Source: Phoronis australis (Eukaryota; Phoronida; Phoronidae). Taken from it: a stretch of DNA of 64,000 nt. Below, one piece after another: positions 1 through 12,500 of this stretch; within the stretch, counting starts at the first letter, position 1, and each line of letters opens with the position of its first letter. Location of the stretch: the NCBI GenBank assembly GCA_002633005.1, contig NMRA01000299.1, forward strand, positions 331,754 through 395,753, given 5' to 3'. Both the position numbers and the translations under genes were made by a program. The notes under the pieces are model-generated. The model was not told the DNA's origin. It saw only the letters and a list, made by a program, of their open reading frames with translations, and did not search any database.

Positions 1-453
1 ATAAAACATGAGCAAGAGACAGCTGCCTGCACCAATAAATGAAGGTTAGGAACAGGCGACTACAAGGAAAACTCCAGCAGAAATTTCTTTGAAAAAAAGA
101 CATATGGAGATGTAGGCACACTACTCTAAATATGCGCACATACGGCATGCTTGTTCACAACAATATTTCATAAAACAACACCTAGGTTTCATTTTTCAAT
201 GTGTTTAATTTACTTTCAAAAACAAGAAAATACAAAAAATTCAGTTAAAAACAATACATATCTAAGACTCAAGTATCGGACATTTTGTTGCCAAACCAAC
301 TGAAAACCCCCCACAGTCAATCTTCCCAATTCTTGAGTTTCACTTGGTCTCATTCCTTTTCAGTAGCCCTCTGGAGGCTAACCCGGTCTTCATAAATAGA
401 CAGCAAAAATAAGTCCTCCGGTTACTTTCAATATTACAGTTGATTATATCGTG
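1..453 (-). other. SNRPC 3' UTR and downstream sequence
   Basis: AT-rich sequence downstream of the SNRPC stop. On the minus strand an ATTAAA variant poly(A) signal lies at 204-209, about 245 bases after the stop. No canonical AATAAA is seen closer. No other gene is visible. Confidence 0.4.
204..209 (-). terminator. candidate ATTAAA poly(A) signal of SNRPC
   Basis: ATTAAA on the minus strand is the commonest variant polyadenylation hexamer in animals. It is placed only by position after the stop codon and is not confirmed. Confidence 0.3.
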
Positions 454-557
454 CTATTGCGGAGGCCCTCCTTTAGGAGGTCCGGCCAACAGAGGGGGCC
501 TTCCACCACCCATCATAGGAGGTCCCATCATGGGAGGTCCCATCATTCGCATTGGAC
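454..557 (-). CDS. SNRPC: SNRPC coding exon 6 and stop
   Basis: Codes residues 125-158 (repeated [10 protein letters not shown], then a basic-proline tail ending GGPPQ) and TAG at 454-456. The acceptor is cag/tag-type at 558-559. An antisense reading frame over this exon is only the complement of the Gly/Pro repeat. Confidence 0.94.
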
Positions 558-3500
558 CTATGAACAGAGAAAGAACATATAAAAGATGTGCGAAAAATTA
601 CAAGTACAAAATGATGCTTCCCATACATATCCCAAAAACAATTAACAAAATTGCTTTCTTAATTTTTTAAGGCCATATTTCTTGCAGAATGGCAAAAGTA
701 AAAATTGTCAAATTGACTACCCAACTTAAAGAATGTAACATCTTCAAGCCTGTAAGCATGAAATTGATCTATTGCAAGCTCCGTCCCCATGTGAAAAGTT
801 TTACATGACAACATGTTGCTTGTCTGGTAAAATGGCGGCTTGGAAATGAAGGTGTGTCAAGAATGCTGCATTCTGATTGATCAGTTAAGCCGTCACTTAA
901 AATCCTGGTGATAGGTCAATTACCAGATTAATAACAACAGCGATGTGGAACATTGAAATGCGCCCATGACTGCACAGCAAACGGTGTACGTCAAGGGGTG
1001 TTTATTTGTATCATAAATTTAATAAATATCCTGCAGAGGGTTTGGGAGATAGTCATAAGCACAAAAAATGCCACTAAGAGGCACCACAGTAGTCCAAGTT
1101 GTTCGAGAATCCTCATCAGCTGGCCTCTTCACAGTAGAAACCTACACACCAATTTTCAAAATCCTCCTCAGTGTCTGGTTGATAGAGGGGCAGATGCCAA
1201 AAATGAATACTAGATGGCGTAACATATGTCGAATCCATTCGAACACAGGAACATGTCATCATTTCTTTAATAAAAGCTATTTATTAAATGGCACGCAAAT
1301 CCGTGGAGAAACTTCGGAGAAACAGTGGAATACAGAAAAACTAAAATTGCCACTAGGGGGCACAGCGTTCGTCAGATCAGCCTGAAAATCGTCATCTTCC
1401 GTTGTCAACTTCATATAAATACACTTGGTAGATTTAACAAAGATCCTGCAGAGGGTTTAGGAGATATAGCCATCACCCTTCAAGTGGTTTGGTAGACAGT
1501 GGGGCGAATGCCAAAAACAGACTTGAAAAGAGTATACATGGCCACTAAGTGGTGCAAAATACCTCGAATTCATACGAAAATGGGAGGATAGCGCCACCTC
1601 ATTAATAGATACCTATCTGCAAAATTTTATGAAAACTCGTTGAGGACCTCTGAAGATACAGAGATAAATGTAAAAAAAATGTCACTAGGGGGCACAACAG
1701 TAGTCCAATCCGTCCGAAAGTCGTCGTCGTCTGTTTTCAACTTCATATAAATACACTTGCTAAATTTGATAAAGACCCTACAGAGCGTTTAGGAGATACA
1801 GACAGGTGCAAAAACAAACAAAGCTGCCACTAGGAGGCGCCACAGCAGTCAAAGTTGTCGGAACATCATTGCCAGCTACCCTCTTCACAGTAAGAACACA
1901 TACGCCAATTTTCACTATCATCTTTGGTGGTTTGGTTGATAGATGGGTGGACGCCAAAAAACAGACTCGAAAACAGTATACATGGCCACTAGGTGGTGAA
2001 AAACACCTCAAATCCATCTGAAAACAGGGTAATAGAGTCATCTCACTGATAGATGCTTATTTGCCACATTTTATGAAAATCCGTTGAGGAAGTCCGAAGA
2101 TAAAGACGTAAACGCAAAAAACTTAAATTCTACTAGGAGGCACACCGGTAGTCAGATAGGACCGAAATATGTCGTCATCTGTCGTAAGCTTCATATGAAC
2201 ACATCTGCCAAATCTCATCAAGATCCTATGAGGGTTTAGGAAATACAGTTGCGAACACCGGATGCCCAGATAGAGATGACAGCAATATGTGCCCACATAT
2301 GAATATGTAGGTCTATAATAATCCCAAAGCTCGACAATTTCTGCACATCTTCACTTACCACCCATCATTGGCATTGGCCCGGGTGGGCCCATCATCATGG
2401 GCATTGGGCCTCCCGGTCCCGGCATTGGGCCAGGTCCACCGCCAGGAGGACCGGGTGGTTTACCACCTGCAAAGAAACCAAGGTGGTGACAGCAAAAACT
2501 GACTAAGGTTAAATGTGACCTAAATTTAAACAAATGAACGGTGCTCCGACACCATCAGTAAAGTCTTACCAATGCCAACTTTTTATTTTTAATGAAACAT
2601 GGCAAAAAACACAGAACAAGCACCTTGTTTTCACGCTGAAAGAATAATGGTGATTTTGTTTCAAAGAAGTTACAAGACGTTCGATAGCCCCCATAGTGGT
2701 CCTGGCTCTGCTATGCTCCTGGCTTGCCTGAGAGTTGATAAATGGAACTGGTTTCGAATACCTTTTTGTGAGCTATACACAAGTGGTTGTCAGACAGTTT
2801 CATGGGACTTGAACACAGAAGGTTGTAGTTAGGGAGGGTGCTATTAATGAGAACTAAATGTGAGTGTTAAACAAAGAGTCTGGTTGCAGATGCATGACTT
2901 TATTGACACAACAGAACACCACTGCTACAATGTTTGCAAGTGTATATAGTCATCCATCTCCGACTCTCTGTTTAACAAATCACAAAAAGCAATTATGGAA
3001 AGAAGTACATGTAAATGGTTACTGTAACAGTGATTTATTGCTTCATCTCAACTTACCAGCTAAACTGGCTGGGGGAGGGATCATGGCCCCACCAGGACCA
3101 GGCTGTCCAGGGCCACCCTGGAATGGGTTGTTGTTTATTTTTCCAGCTTTGAATGCTGCAGCTGTAAAAGACAAATAGATGTGAGAAGAATGTTTAATAG
3201 AGGACTCAACACTGAAATGAACACAGGCTTGTCAAAAATTGAGTCAATCGCTTAACACACATAGTCTGTGTGTTAATGAATTCAAAATGACTCATGACAT
3301 AATGCAGGGCTTGGAATGACCAATGACAAAAAAACGCGGAAACTTTGAAACTTTTACGGCCCAAATCATGCCCGATAAACAGTCTTGAAATGGTCAATGT
3401 GAACCTTTCCCCGACAAAAATCGGGAGGACTAAAAAAAAACGTTACCACCATCAGTAGCATGCGTCTGCGTCATTTTAGCTCGCCCGTCCACTCCCAACC

Positions 3501-6500
3501 CACACATTTTTGGCTGCAGAGCGGTAGTATTTGCCGCCGCGCTTATCAATAACACGAGACGCCATTGAAAATCACACCACGCTGTCCCAGATGCCCCGGC
3601 AATGTTGACAATTTACGTTCCTCCGAAACATAAAGAGCAACTTTCGCTTTTCGAGGTGAACGTCGTCTGCAACGCCGCGGTAAGAAAGGAATTTGCCGCG
3701 GAAATTTTATATCAAATCCGATTTTTTTACGCGGAAATATTATAAAAAAAGCGGAAAGCACATTTGAAAAAAGCGGAAATCCGCGTTTCCGCGGAAAATT
3801 CTAAGCCCTGATAATGAAACTTTAAAGACATAGTTTCACACCAAAACAACAGTTGCTGCTTTTCAAAACAAATAACTCCACTGTGTTAAACTGATGCACA
3901 GGGCAGTTCTTGTCTGCACAGCTTGGTTAATGAGAAAAGCACAGCAGTAATGACCTTATCCCACTTCAGCCCAGTCAGTTCTGAGAACAGGCATATGTGG
4001 TTACACCAGCGTCTGTGATGTCAGACCAGGCAGACAGCTGTGTACTGCAATGGCTACAAGCAGTCAACCCTCCAAAATTTTGCTTGCTTCATATGATAAT
4101 TCTTTTCAACTCCATTTTTTGGCATAACTAAATTGTGTTTTGCCAACGAGATGTAAAGACCAGTGTATCACAGATAATCAGGCCTAATACAAAATATTAG
4201 TTTTCATTTTTTTTCATTTCAGCCGTGAGTAAGAAGGGTGTCACCTTTTAATTTAACCACGTATATAATTGAAATTTGAGTGGAAGTGGCAATATGAATT
4301 ACAAAAACACTTGAATCGGAAGTCTTCTGAACTTGGTTTTTTAAATTCATGTGTTAATCTATTGAAATAATAATAAACCCAAGAAATATTACCTGAAGAT
4401 GCCACTGAACATATTAATTCAGCCGTTCATTATGTCAAGTTGATTTTATCATGCTTTAGTCACTGAGTCATAGAAATCAAAGAACAAATCAGAGAACGAT
4501 TATCATTTAATCCACAGTTCAAATTAAAATCAAGTGTTTTTAGTCGGAATTATATATTTGGTTTCTACAGTGAAAGACTTTCAAGGTAGTTGAAGGTTAC
4601 CGCTAAGTCAAAACTGAAATAATCTCAGTACAGTAAAGTTCATATGTAAGCCAATCTTTTACCAAAATAAGTATAATATAACTTAGAATACAAAGTATTT
4701 TAGAACAACACGACAAATTTACATGATATGAAAGTGGATATGCCTACTATCACCATGGCGACCAGATGTTTCCTTAAACTAAAATTCGACAAGTATGATT
4801 TGAAAAAACAAGAAGTTGCATGGAAAAAGGATTGGAGGCTGGAAGCTTCACAATCCAACATGGCCTATTACTCTAATTAAGAGCCTTTACATTTTGTTGC
4901 CTTGATAACTTGAATTTAGAAAGCAAAAAGTTACAACGCATGTATTAAAAAAAGATTCATACGCAAAATTTAGAAAAATATAAATTATGTTGTGACACAT
5001 AATCAAACCTCAAAGAAAAAACGATTTCAAATCTTTTTAGACTATTGAGTGTATGGTCAATTGAATGGGATATTCACACAATAATTAGAGGATTCCTTAT
5101 ATTTTTTTGCACAAAATAATAGCCATTGTGCAAAGTTGCTCTTTTTATAGCAGCTTTCATCAAAATGTATCAAAGTTAAATCTTCACCAAGCACAAAATA
5201 GCCGACTGAACATGCCCTTCAGTTCAGCGTAAGTCACTATGTTGTCAGTACTGCCAGAAATGAGACGGGAATTGTGAGCACTTTTATCACTCAATAAGTA
5301 ACATGTGCCGGGCTGAAATCTAGTGAAAACTATTGAATCACTCAAAATAGCAGGTATAGATATTTCTCACTTAATTTCATTGTAAAATAATGATGAAAAT
5401 AATTTATACACGGTTTTAAACTCGTAACTTATGCCGCTGTTGTCCAAGATGGCTGACGTGATCCAAACAAATGACCCAAATTTTGCCACCAAAATTGCGA
5501 TACATTTGCACAGCTTAACCCGATTTTGATAATTTTTCAATTTTTTATTGAGTGGGATGCATTATCTTTCCGATTATATTGAAGATGCAAATCGAAAAAA
5601 ATTGGTTGGACAGCCCTACTCTTACTATTCATTCGTCCAGCTAGTGATCGACTAGGCTAAAAATCAATGGATTGCAACGACAGGTAACGAGCATCAAGCT
5701 ATTCAGCACATCCACCTACAAACACTTACCAGTATGTTGCAAAAAATGTAATTCAAAAGAAAAGCAATCTATTGGCTACTTCTAGCACTAATACTGTCCA
5801 ACTGTCCGTCGATACTATCCGCCATTCTGAATGTTAAGTTCAATACTAGCTCAAGGCCCACTAGCTTCTGTAAAGCGATGACATGTACCGTTTCGAATAC
5901 TCTCTAAAGTTCACTCATCCTGGTTTACAACTATACTCTGATTGCATGCTGTCATTCACGAAGCAGTCCATAGAAATATGTTTCCTACATACTACAGAAT
6001 ACGGCAACGCTCCACTCGTGGACTTCGCAAAGTCTTCTCACTTGCGACACAGTCTTGGATCAGTGGGAAACTTGTGCAAAGATACCCCAGCCCTTGGCGT
6101 ATTGCCCCAGCCTCCAACTACACAACAGTCGGGCATTCTTCTTCAAATATTCATTCCAGTTTAAATCTAAAAATCCGTCTAAATTTGAAAAAAAAAAGTT
6201 CTCCTCTTGGCACACAGCAATGGACACTGTGGACAGGCTCGGCAATGATCGGGTCACGTCCCCTTTCGTAACCTGTTGTGACGTTTTTCCGAAGACAGCT
6301 GAAGTTGGAAAAGTTTGTGGTCACAAAATTTTTTGGGGAAGTGTGAGGGTTTTTTAAACGAATTTTAGACGAATATGGGGTATGAAATAAAAAGAAATAC
6401 ATATTAACTACAACTAAATAGCTTTGTACTAATCTCTTTATAATTCTTTTGTCAGTAACAGAGAAAGTCTGGGAAAACCAACCGGGAGCCATTGTTCCAG

Positions 6501-9500
6501 AAATGGAAGTGAAGTGTTAGTTTGCTTTAATTCACGTCTGGATTTTTGTTACACAAATTGATATTTGCCATTGAGTGAAATGGGATTCTAAAGGCAATTG
6601 TCATACTACTGACACAAGACTAGCAATCAAGAAACGGCAGTGAAAATAGCCGAGTTGACAAAGCAATATGTTTAAACTAATATGAAGACGTTTGTAACGA
6701 ACTGTAGAAAGCAGCTCAAAGCACTCGTATCATTAATGTGTTGTCTTTGAGTTTACTCATCTCCAAAAACCGTGAAACAAATTTTTCCAATCATGACATT
6801 TTGTGAGGCTTTTGGGAAAAAGGTAAAATCATTGTTCTGTGCACTCTTTCTTTTATGTTTTTAAGTAGTGACACGTAGCTTCAAAATGATATGGCAACCA
6901 AACATGATGTTTTTGTCTGACCTTAAAATGTTCTTCATTAAAATTCACTGTTTGTTTAAAATCACTCGAAACATCTTTTAACATGAACTCAAAATGTCAC
7001 TGTTAGTCTGTCAGAGATAACAATATATGCCTACATATATCTAAGTTGGCAGACAAAAAATTAGGTGTGGGAATTCACCGTAAAATGGGTGTTTAAATCA
7101 GTCAGTTATGGAATTAAGTAACTGGAAGGCAAAATACATTCAAACCAACAAGTAAACAGCCATACAATATCATCATCGAACACTTATTCACTGAGACTTA
7201 CTCGTTTCATCAACCAACTTCTGTACTTGTTCTTCTAACCATTTCTGGTAGTATGATCGCACATTTTCTTTGTGCTTGCGACCACTGCAATGTGTTTTTC
7301 TTACCGAGGGCTGAAAACAGAGCAGCAGTAATGGCGAGATTAATAAAATAATGAATTTAAACAAATCAGCATTCAATAGACAAGCTCCCAGGTTTCTACG
7401 CTCCATACACATGTTGGGTGAGGATGTGAGGATATAACACCTAATCTCATCAACAGCTAAGAACATTTATTTCAAGCAAAGAGTAAGTGCACTGTTTTGC
7501 ACCAGAGCCTCGCAATCCTCCACACCTAGCTAGATGGACTACGCAACATGTACCTGAATTTAGCAACTCCATCGAGTGCCTATTTTATGGAGAACATTAG
7601 ATCCAATTAACAAATTGCAATTGTGACCCTGAAAGTTTTTTTTTTTTCACTGTGATATATATTTATTGAAGGATACACAGAACATACAAAGAAATAATAA
7701 CAAACCCAGAAACCGTGAAGCATTATACCTGGGTTGTAAACAATTCATAAATGAAACTTATATACATAGAGGTATATACAATTAAGTGGTATCTAACATA
7801 AGTATTCCAATACTTAGACATGCTATTACAGATATATAAAAACAAAAATATGTACAGATTCATGTAGGGAAATCATATGCAACAATATTGATAAACGGTA
7901 CATAAAAATTTGCTAACGTTGCTTAGGAGGAATTCGTTGAGAACAAAGTGAAGGTTAGGACTACCATTCAGTAATAATGTAACTCTAGTAGGGATATTAT
8001 TACAAGAATTGAGAGCGTTTACAATTGACTGGTTATCATTGAGTGCACGAAAGAGCGAGTCTCTCAGGGATTCGATGAGGGGACATTTGAAGAAAATATG
8101 AGGATAAGATTGATGGTCACCACATTTACAGTTTGGAGAGACATTACTAAAGTTGAAAGTTGACTAAGTGTTATGCAATTCTAATACGACTAACAAAGCT
8201 TACCGAATCATGAGTCAAGTATGTGTCACAATAGTCACAGTAATACCTGAAAATAACAAAGCATCAGCTTTAAATACAATTGAAAGATCTCGAGGCTTCC
8301 GCAATGTGACCTTGTACGGATCCTCAGTATAACTAACAAAGGAAAATAACATCTGCAGAGAATTTATTGATCCCCACCAAATTCTAGCAAAGGCCACCTG
8401 CCTGAATAAAAACTCATAAATTGCATGGAACAGTAACGGCATGTTGGAAATTTCACTAGGGCAATAAAATAAATTTAGTCATGCAATTGATAGTATAGTT
8501 TATTCATTAAGGTCTCCCTTTTTTGTTAAATTTTAATAACACAAATCACATTCAAAGGTTTCCTATATTCAGAAAATACATTTACGGAAGACATCTTACT
8601 TATCGCAGACTTGCTAAAGCTTAAATTATTGGGAACCATTTTTCTTCATATTTATTGCTAATTGTGACTTGGGAATTTCAAATCATAACTTCAGAAGATA
8701 AATAATTCAGAGCAAAAAAGTAAGCTTTGCAAAAAGCAGTGGCTTCAACTGTACCATCCTAAACTGCATACTTGAATCAGGAGCTCTCACCTAAAGACCA
8801 AGACCCTAAGATCCAAGAGGTTTTTTTGGGCATGAAAAGGTAACCGATTTTCTTTGATACCACAGTGAACCATGGGTATCCCAATGCTAGGAAATGGACA
8901 TTTGGCAGGTTCGATCTGGTGGGTGTGGTCACCATGATAACGACACTCAAAGACTGAGCTAAATCAACTTTTTTGGTAACCACTTAGAAATACCTGCGAC
9001 ACCTACTGCTCAATTCACTGTATCAAAATTATTCACTACCAGACAATTTCAGTGGTGGGTTACCCCTGCCAGATAAAGATGAGGTCCCATAAAATTGGCT
9101 GCAAAATATTCAACAGAACCCCATGTATCATGAATGAACACTGCCAGACAAATTCAGTGGTGGGTTAACCCTGCCAAACACACCCAGACCTCAGAGTTGA
9201 GCTTGACCAACCTACCAAGAAACCAGTTGAAACCAAGTGCAATGTGTTCCACATCACTCCACAGGTGACAACTACTACATGCAGACAATCTCAGCGGTGG
9301 AATAATTCTGCCGAACAAAAATAAAGCGTCAAAGCTCGAAACAATATTAGCCATAAGGCGTGTGTACACTGAATGAATACAGTACGAGACCTACAATGGT
9401 GGAGTAGTTGGACCAATCACTTCCATTTTCGAAGCCAAAACAGCTGGGCACTATACTATACGTAAAAAGTGGGAGATGTTCGTCTACAAATTTATCGTTT

Positions 9501-12500
9501 ACACGTTCACTAAATTCTAAGGTTGGCACTTTTTCCCGGGCAACATTTGGGAACCCCATCATTTTTTTGTCTAGCAGAGACACCCCACTATTGAAATTGT
9601 CTAGCATGTAACGGTTGTGCGATGTGCAGTCATCCTGAACAATACGTAGTTGGCTTCAACTGCTTACGATACCTGGTGGGTTGATCTAGCTCAACTTTGA
9701 GGTTTAGGGTATGTCTGGCAGGTTTATCCCAACACTGGATTTGTCTAGCAGTGTTATTTCACGATACATTGGGTTATGTTGAATATTTTGTAACCGATGT
9801 TATGCGGTTACTCCTTGGGTTGATCTAGCTCAATTTTGGGACTTCATTACTATTATCTGGCAGAGGCACCCCACCACTGAAATTGTCTGAAACACAACTG
9901 CTTCGCCGTGTCAAGTGATGCTGGATGTTATACAGTTGGTTTCAACCGGTTACCTGGTGGGTTGAGCTAGCTCAATTTGGGCGTGTCTGGTGAGGGTAAT
10001 CCACCACTGAATTTGTCTGGCAGTGTTCATTCATTGGTCTATGATGATCAATTTGTAGCCAATTTCATGCGGTTACCTCTTGGGTTGATCAAGCTCAATT
10101 TTGGGACCACATTATTCTTTATCTGTCAGGGGTACCCCCACCACTGAAATTGTCTGGCAGTGGATAATTTTGATACAGTGAATTGAGTAGTACGCGTCGC
10201 AGGTATTTTTAATTGGTTACCAGAAAAGTTGATCTAGCTCAATTTTTGAGTGTCATTCACATGGCCTCCCTGACAACACCCACCAGAGCGAACCTGCCAG
10301 ATAGCCATTTCTAGCATTGGGATACTCAAGGATCACTGTGGTATCAAAGAACATTGGTTACCTTTTCATGCCCAAAAAACCTCTGAGATTCCGGTCTACT
10401 AGCAGTCATACCTCGTTGTCTCTTAAATTTGATCAAAGCCGCATGAAAGCCATTGCTACCACCAAACACATCACTTTAAAACACTGCTATTTCTCAATCT
10501 TATGACTCAGTGTCTAACATTTTCAACATAAATATCATTTTAAATACAGGTTCTCATGAACCCAGTAAGGGCTGTTCCAGCAAAATCTGTATGGGAGGGG
10601 GGGAAGGCACTTTTATTTCGTACCCACCGCCCATAATTTTCATTTATTTCTCCAACCCATGACCCATAATTTTTTAATTATTTTTAATAGGTTAAAATAT
10701 AAAATCCAACACTTGCAAACAAATTGCCTCCAGGAGGACCTGTTAAGAACTTAGATGATTGACAGACAAGAACTAGTTGTCTTGTCCAATATTGTCAAAA
10801 ATTAGAGTAGCCTGTGAACAATACTTTTGGCAGCCACCAGGTGTCTCTGTTCACCATGTGTCTATAATTTCAATGAACATTTTTTCAATTATAAGGATCT
10901 ATGAATCTCAAACTGTCTCCACAAACTCTTTTATACTTCTATGTCAAGTGAATATTGGAACTTGTTTATCTTACTCCTCATACTTTTTATTTAAAAATCA
11001 TCAATTTTCTTATATGTGTTAACACCAGTTTAGTGTTGCATAACTTTTCAATTCAATAGGACTGCAGACAAGCACTTGGCTCAAATCAAGTTGCCCAGGA
11101 CTTGATTAATGGCTTAGTGAACATATTGCACTCTGTTCACTGGCAATATGAGCTTTTTTGTATTGGGATAAGTTGGGATATATGCCAATCGTATTTCTTT
11201 AGTTTTGATTTCTTTGGAGATGTGTTGGCTGAATTAACCAACCTGTCAATGTTAACAGATCAAAAAATACCATCCATTTTTAATGCATCACTTCTTACAG
11301 GAACGACCACCCATAATTTGAGTTTTTTTCTGAAGACCACCACCCATGAAATTTTATTTCTACTGCCGTCCCCCCCTCCCACACGGATTTTACTGGAACA
11401 GCCCTAAGTCATTTAATGAAAGCAAGCATTTTCCAGAGAACGTCTTATTCCAGACGCCATTTGATCAGAGCAATTCTACCGTAAATTGGATGACGTGATT
11501 GGAGAAAGTTAACCTACTGACCTAGTTTTTACTACAAAGCCATTGAGAGACAAAAGCAAACTTTAAGATCTTATTCTGGGGTAAGCGAAAACAGACGAAG
11601 GAGTCGCGTTTTTGCAACTGGCCTTTTATAGACTGTGAAGGAAACATGAACAGAACAGAAGATAATTACAATACTGTAATCAACATCATCCGTCCTTGGT
11701 CTTTCTGTGGTGTCTTGAAATTTGTCAGTTTTTTAGTTCCTCGGATGTTTGAATTATTTATACTGCTGATGGCAGGCTGCTGACAGTCTTTCAGTGTGCA
11801 ATCAGGCCATCAGGGACGAGCATCTTGATTGGGTTTTAGTCAAGCATGGATAGCTGTAGACAGCGACCACCGTGCTACTGGCACATACGACGGTGGAGCT
11901 CCTATAGGCACTTCATACGGCAGAAGCTTTTTGGCGAATTATGCCTTGCACTGACTAAAACATCAAAGTCACATTGATATAAATACCTTTTGCTCACAAA
12001 TGGACACCTTAGCAGGCTGTCATGCATGTAACTCTTTCCAACTCAAACAAACACTCCCATTATCAAACTTTTTCTTTGAGTAGTCCCTTGTTCAGTTCCC
12101 AAAATCCGTAACTCACCATTTTTAACACTGCGCACGCCAGGTAGTATGACGTCATATCCCCTAGCACGCAATGTTAAAAAGGGTGAGTTATTAATTTTGG
12201 GAACTGAATGAGGGACTCCTCGAAGAAAAAGTTTGATAACGGGAGTATTTGTTCGAGTTGGAAGGAATTAAATACATCGACAGCCTCTTAAGGTGTTCCT
12301 CTATGTGCAAAAGGTATTTATATGAAAGCAGCACTGATGTTTTAGTCAGTGCAAGGCATAATTCGCCAAAATTCTTCCAGCGTATGAAGAGCCTATCGGA
12401 ACTTCACAGTCTCTGCTGCGGAGCCAGTGGAGACTGTGCTCACTTTCAAGGCTTGCCTCCCCCCCCCCGATTTTTAGATGCAGAATTTATCACTCTTTTA

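Noticed and set aside
440-670. Plus-strand Gly/Pro-rich ORF
   Set aside because: It is the antisense of SNRPC exon 6.
953-2041. Several overlapping short ORFs on both strands
   Set aside because: They are the CTCF-motif repeat read in different frames; similar frames appear in the other copies (18846-19483, 32793-33888, 53648-54016).
5883-6492. Five overlapping frames on both strands in SNRPC intron 3
   Set aside because: No recognisable motif, no splice context and mutually overlapping; treated as chance.
9154-9611. Three ORFs on both strands
   Set aside because: They fall in subunits of the foldback-like palindrome; codons follow the DNA repeat, not a protein family.
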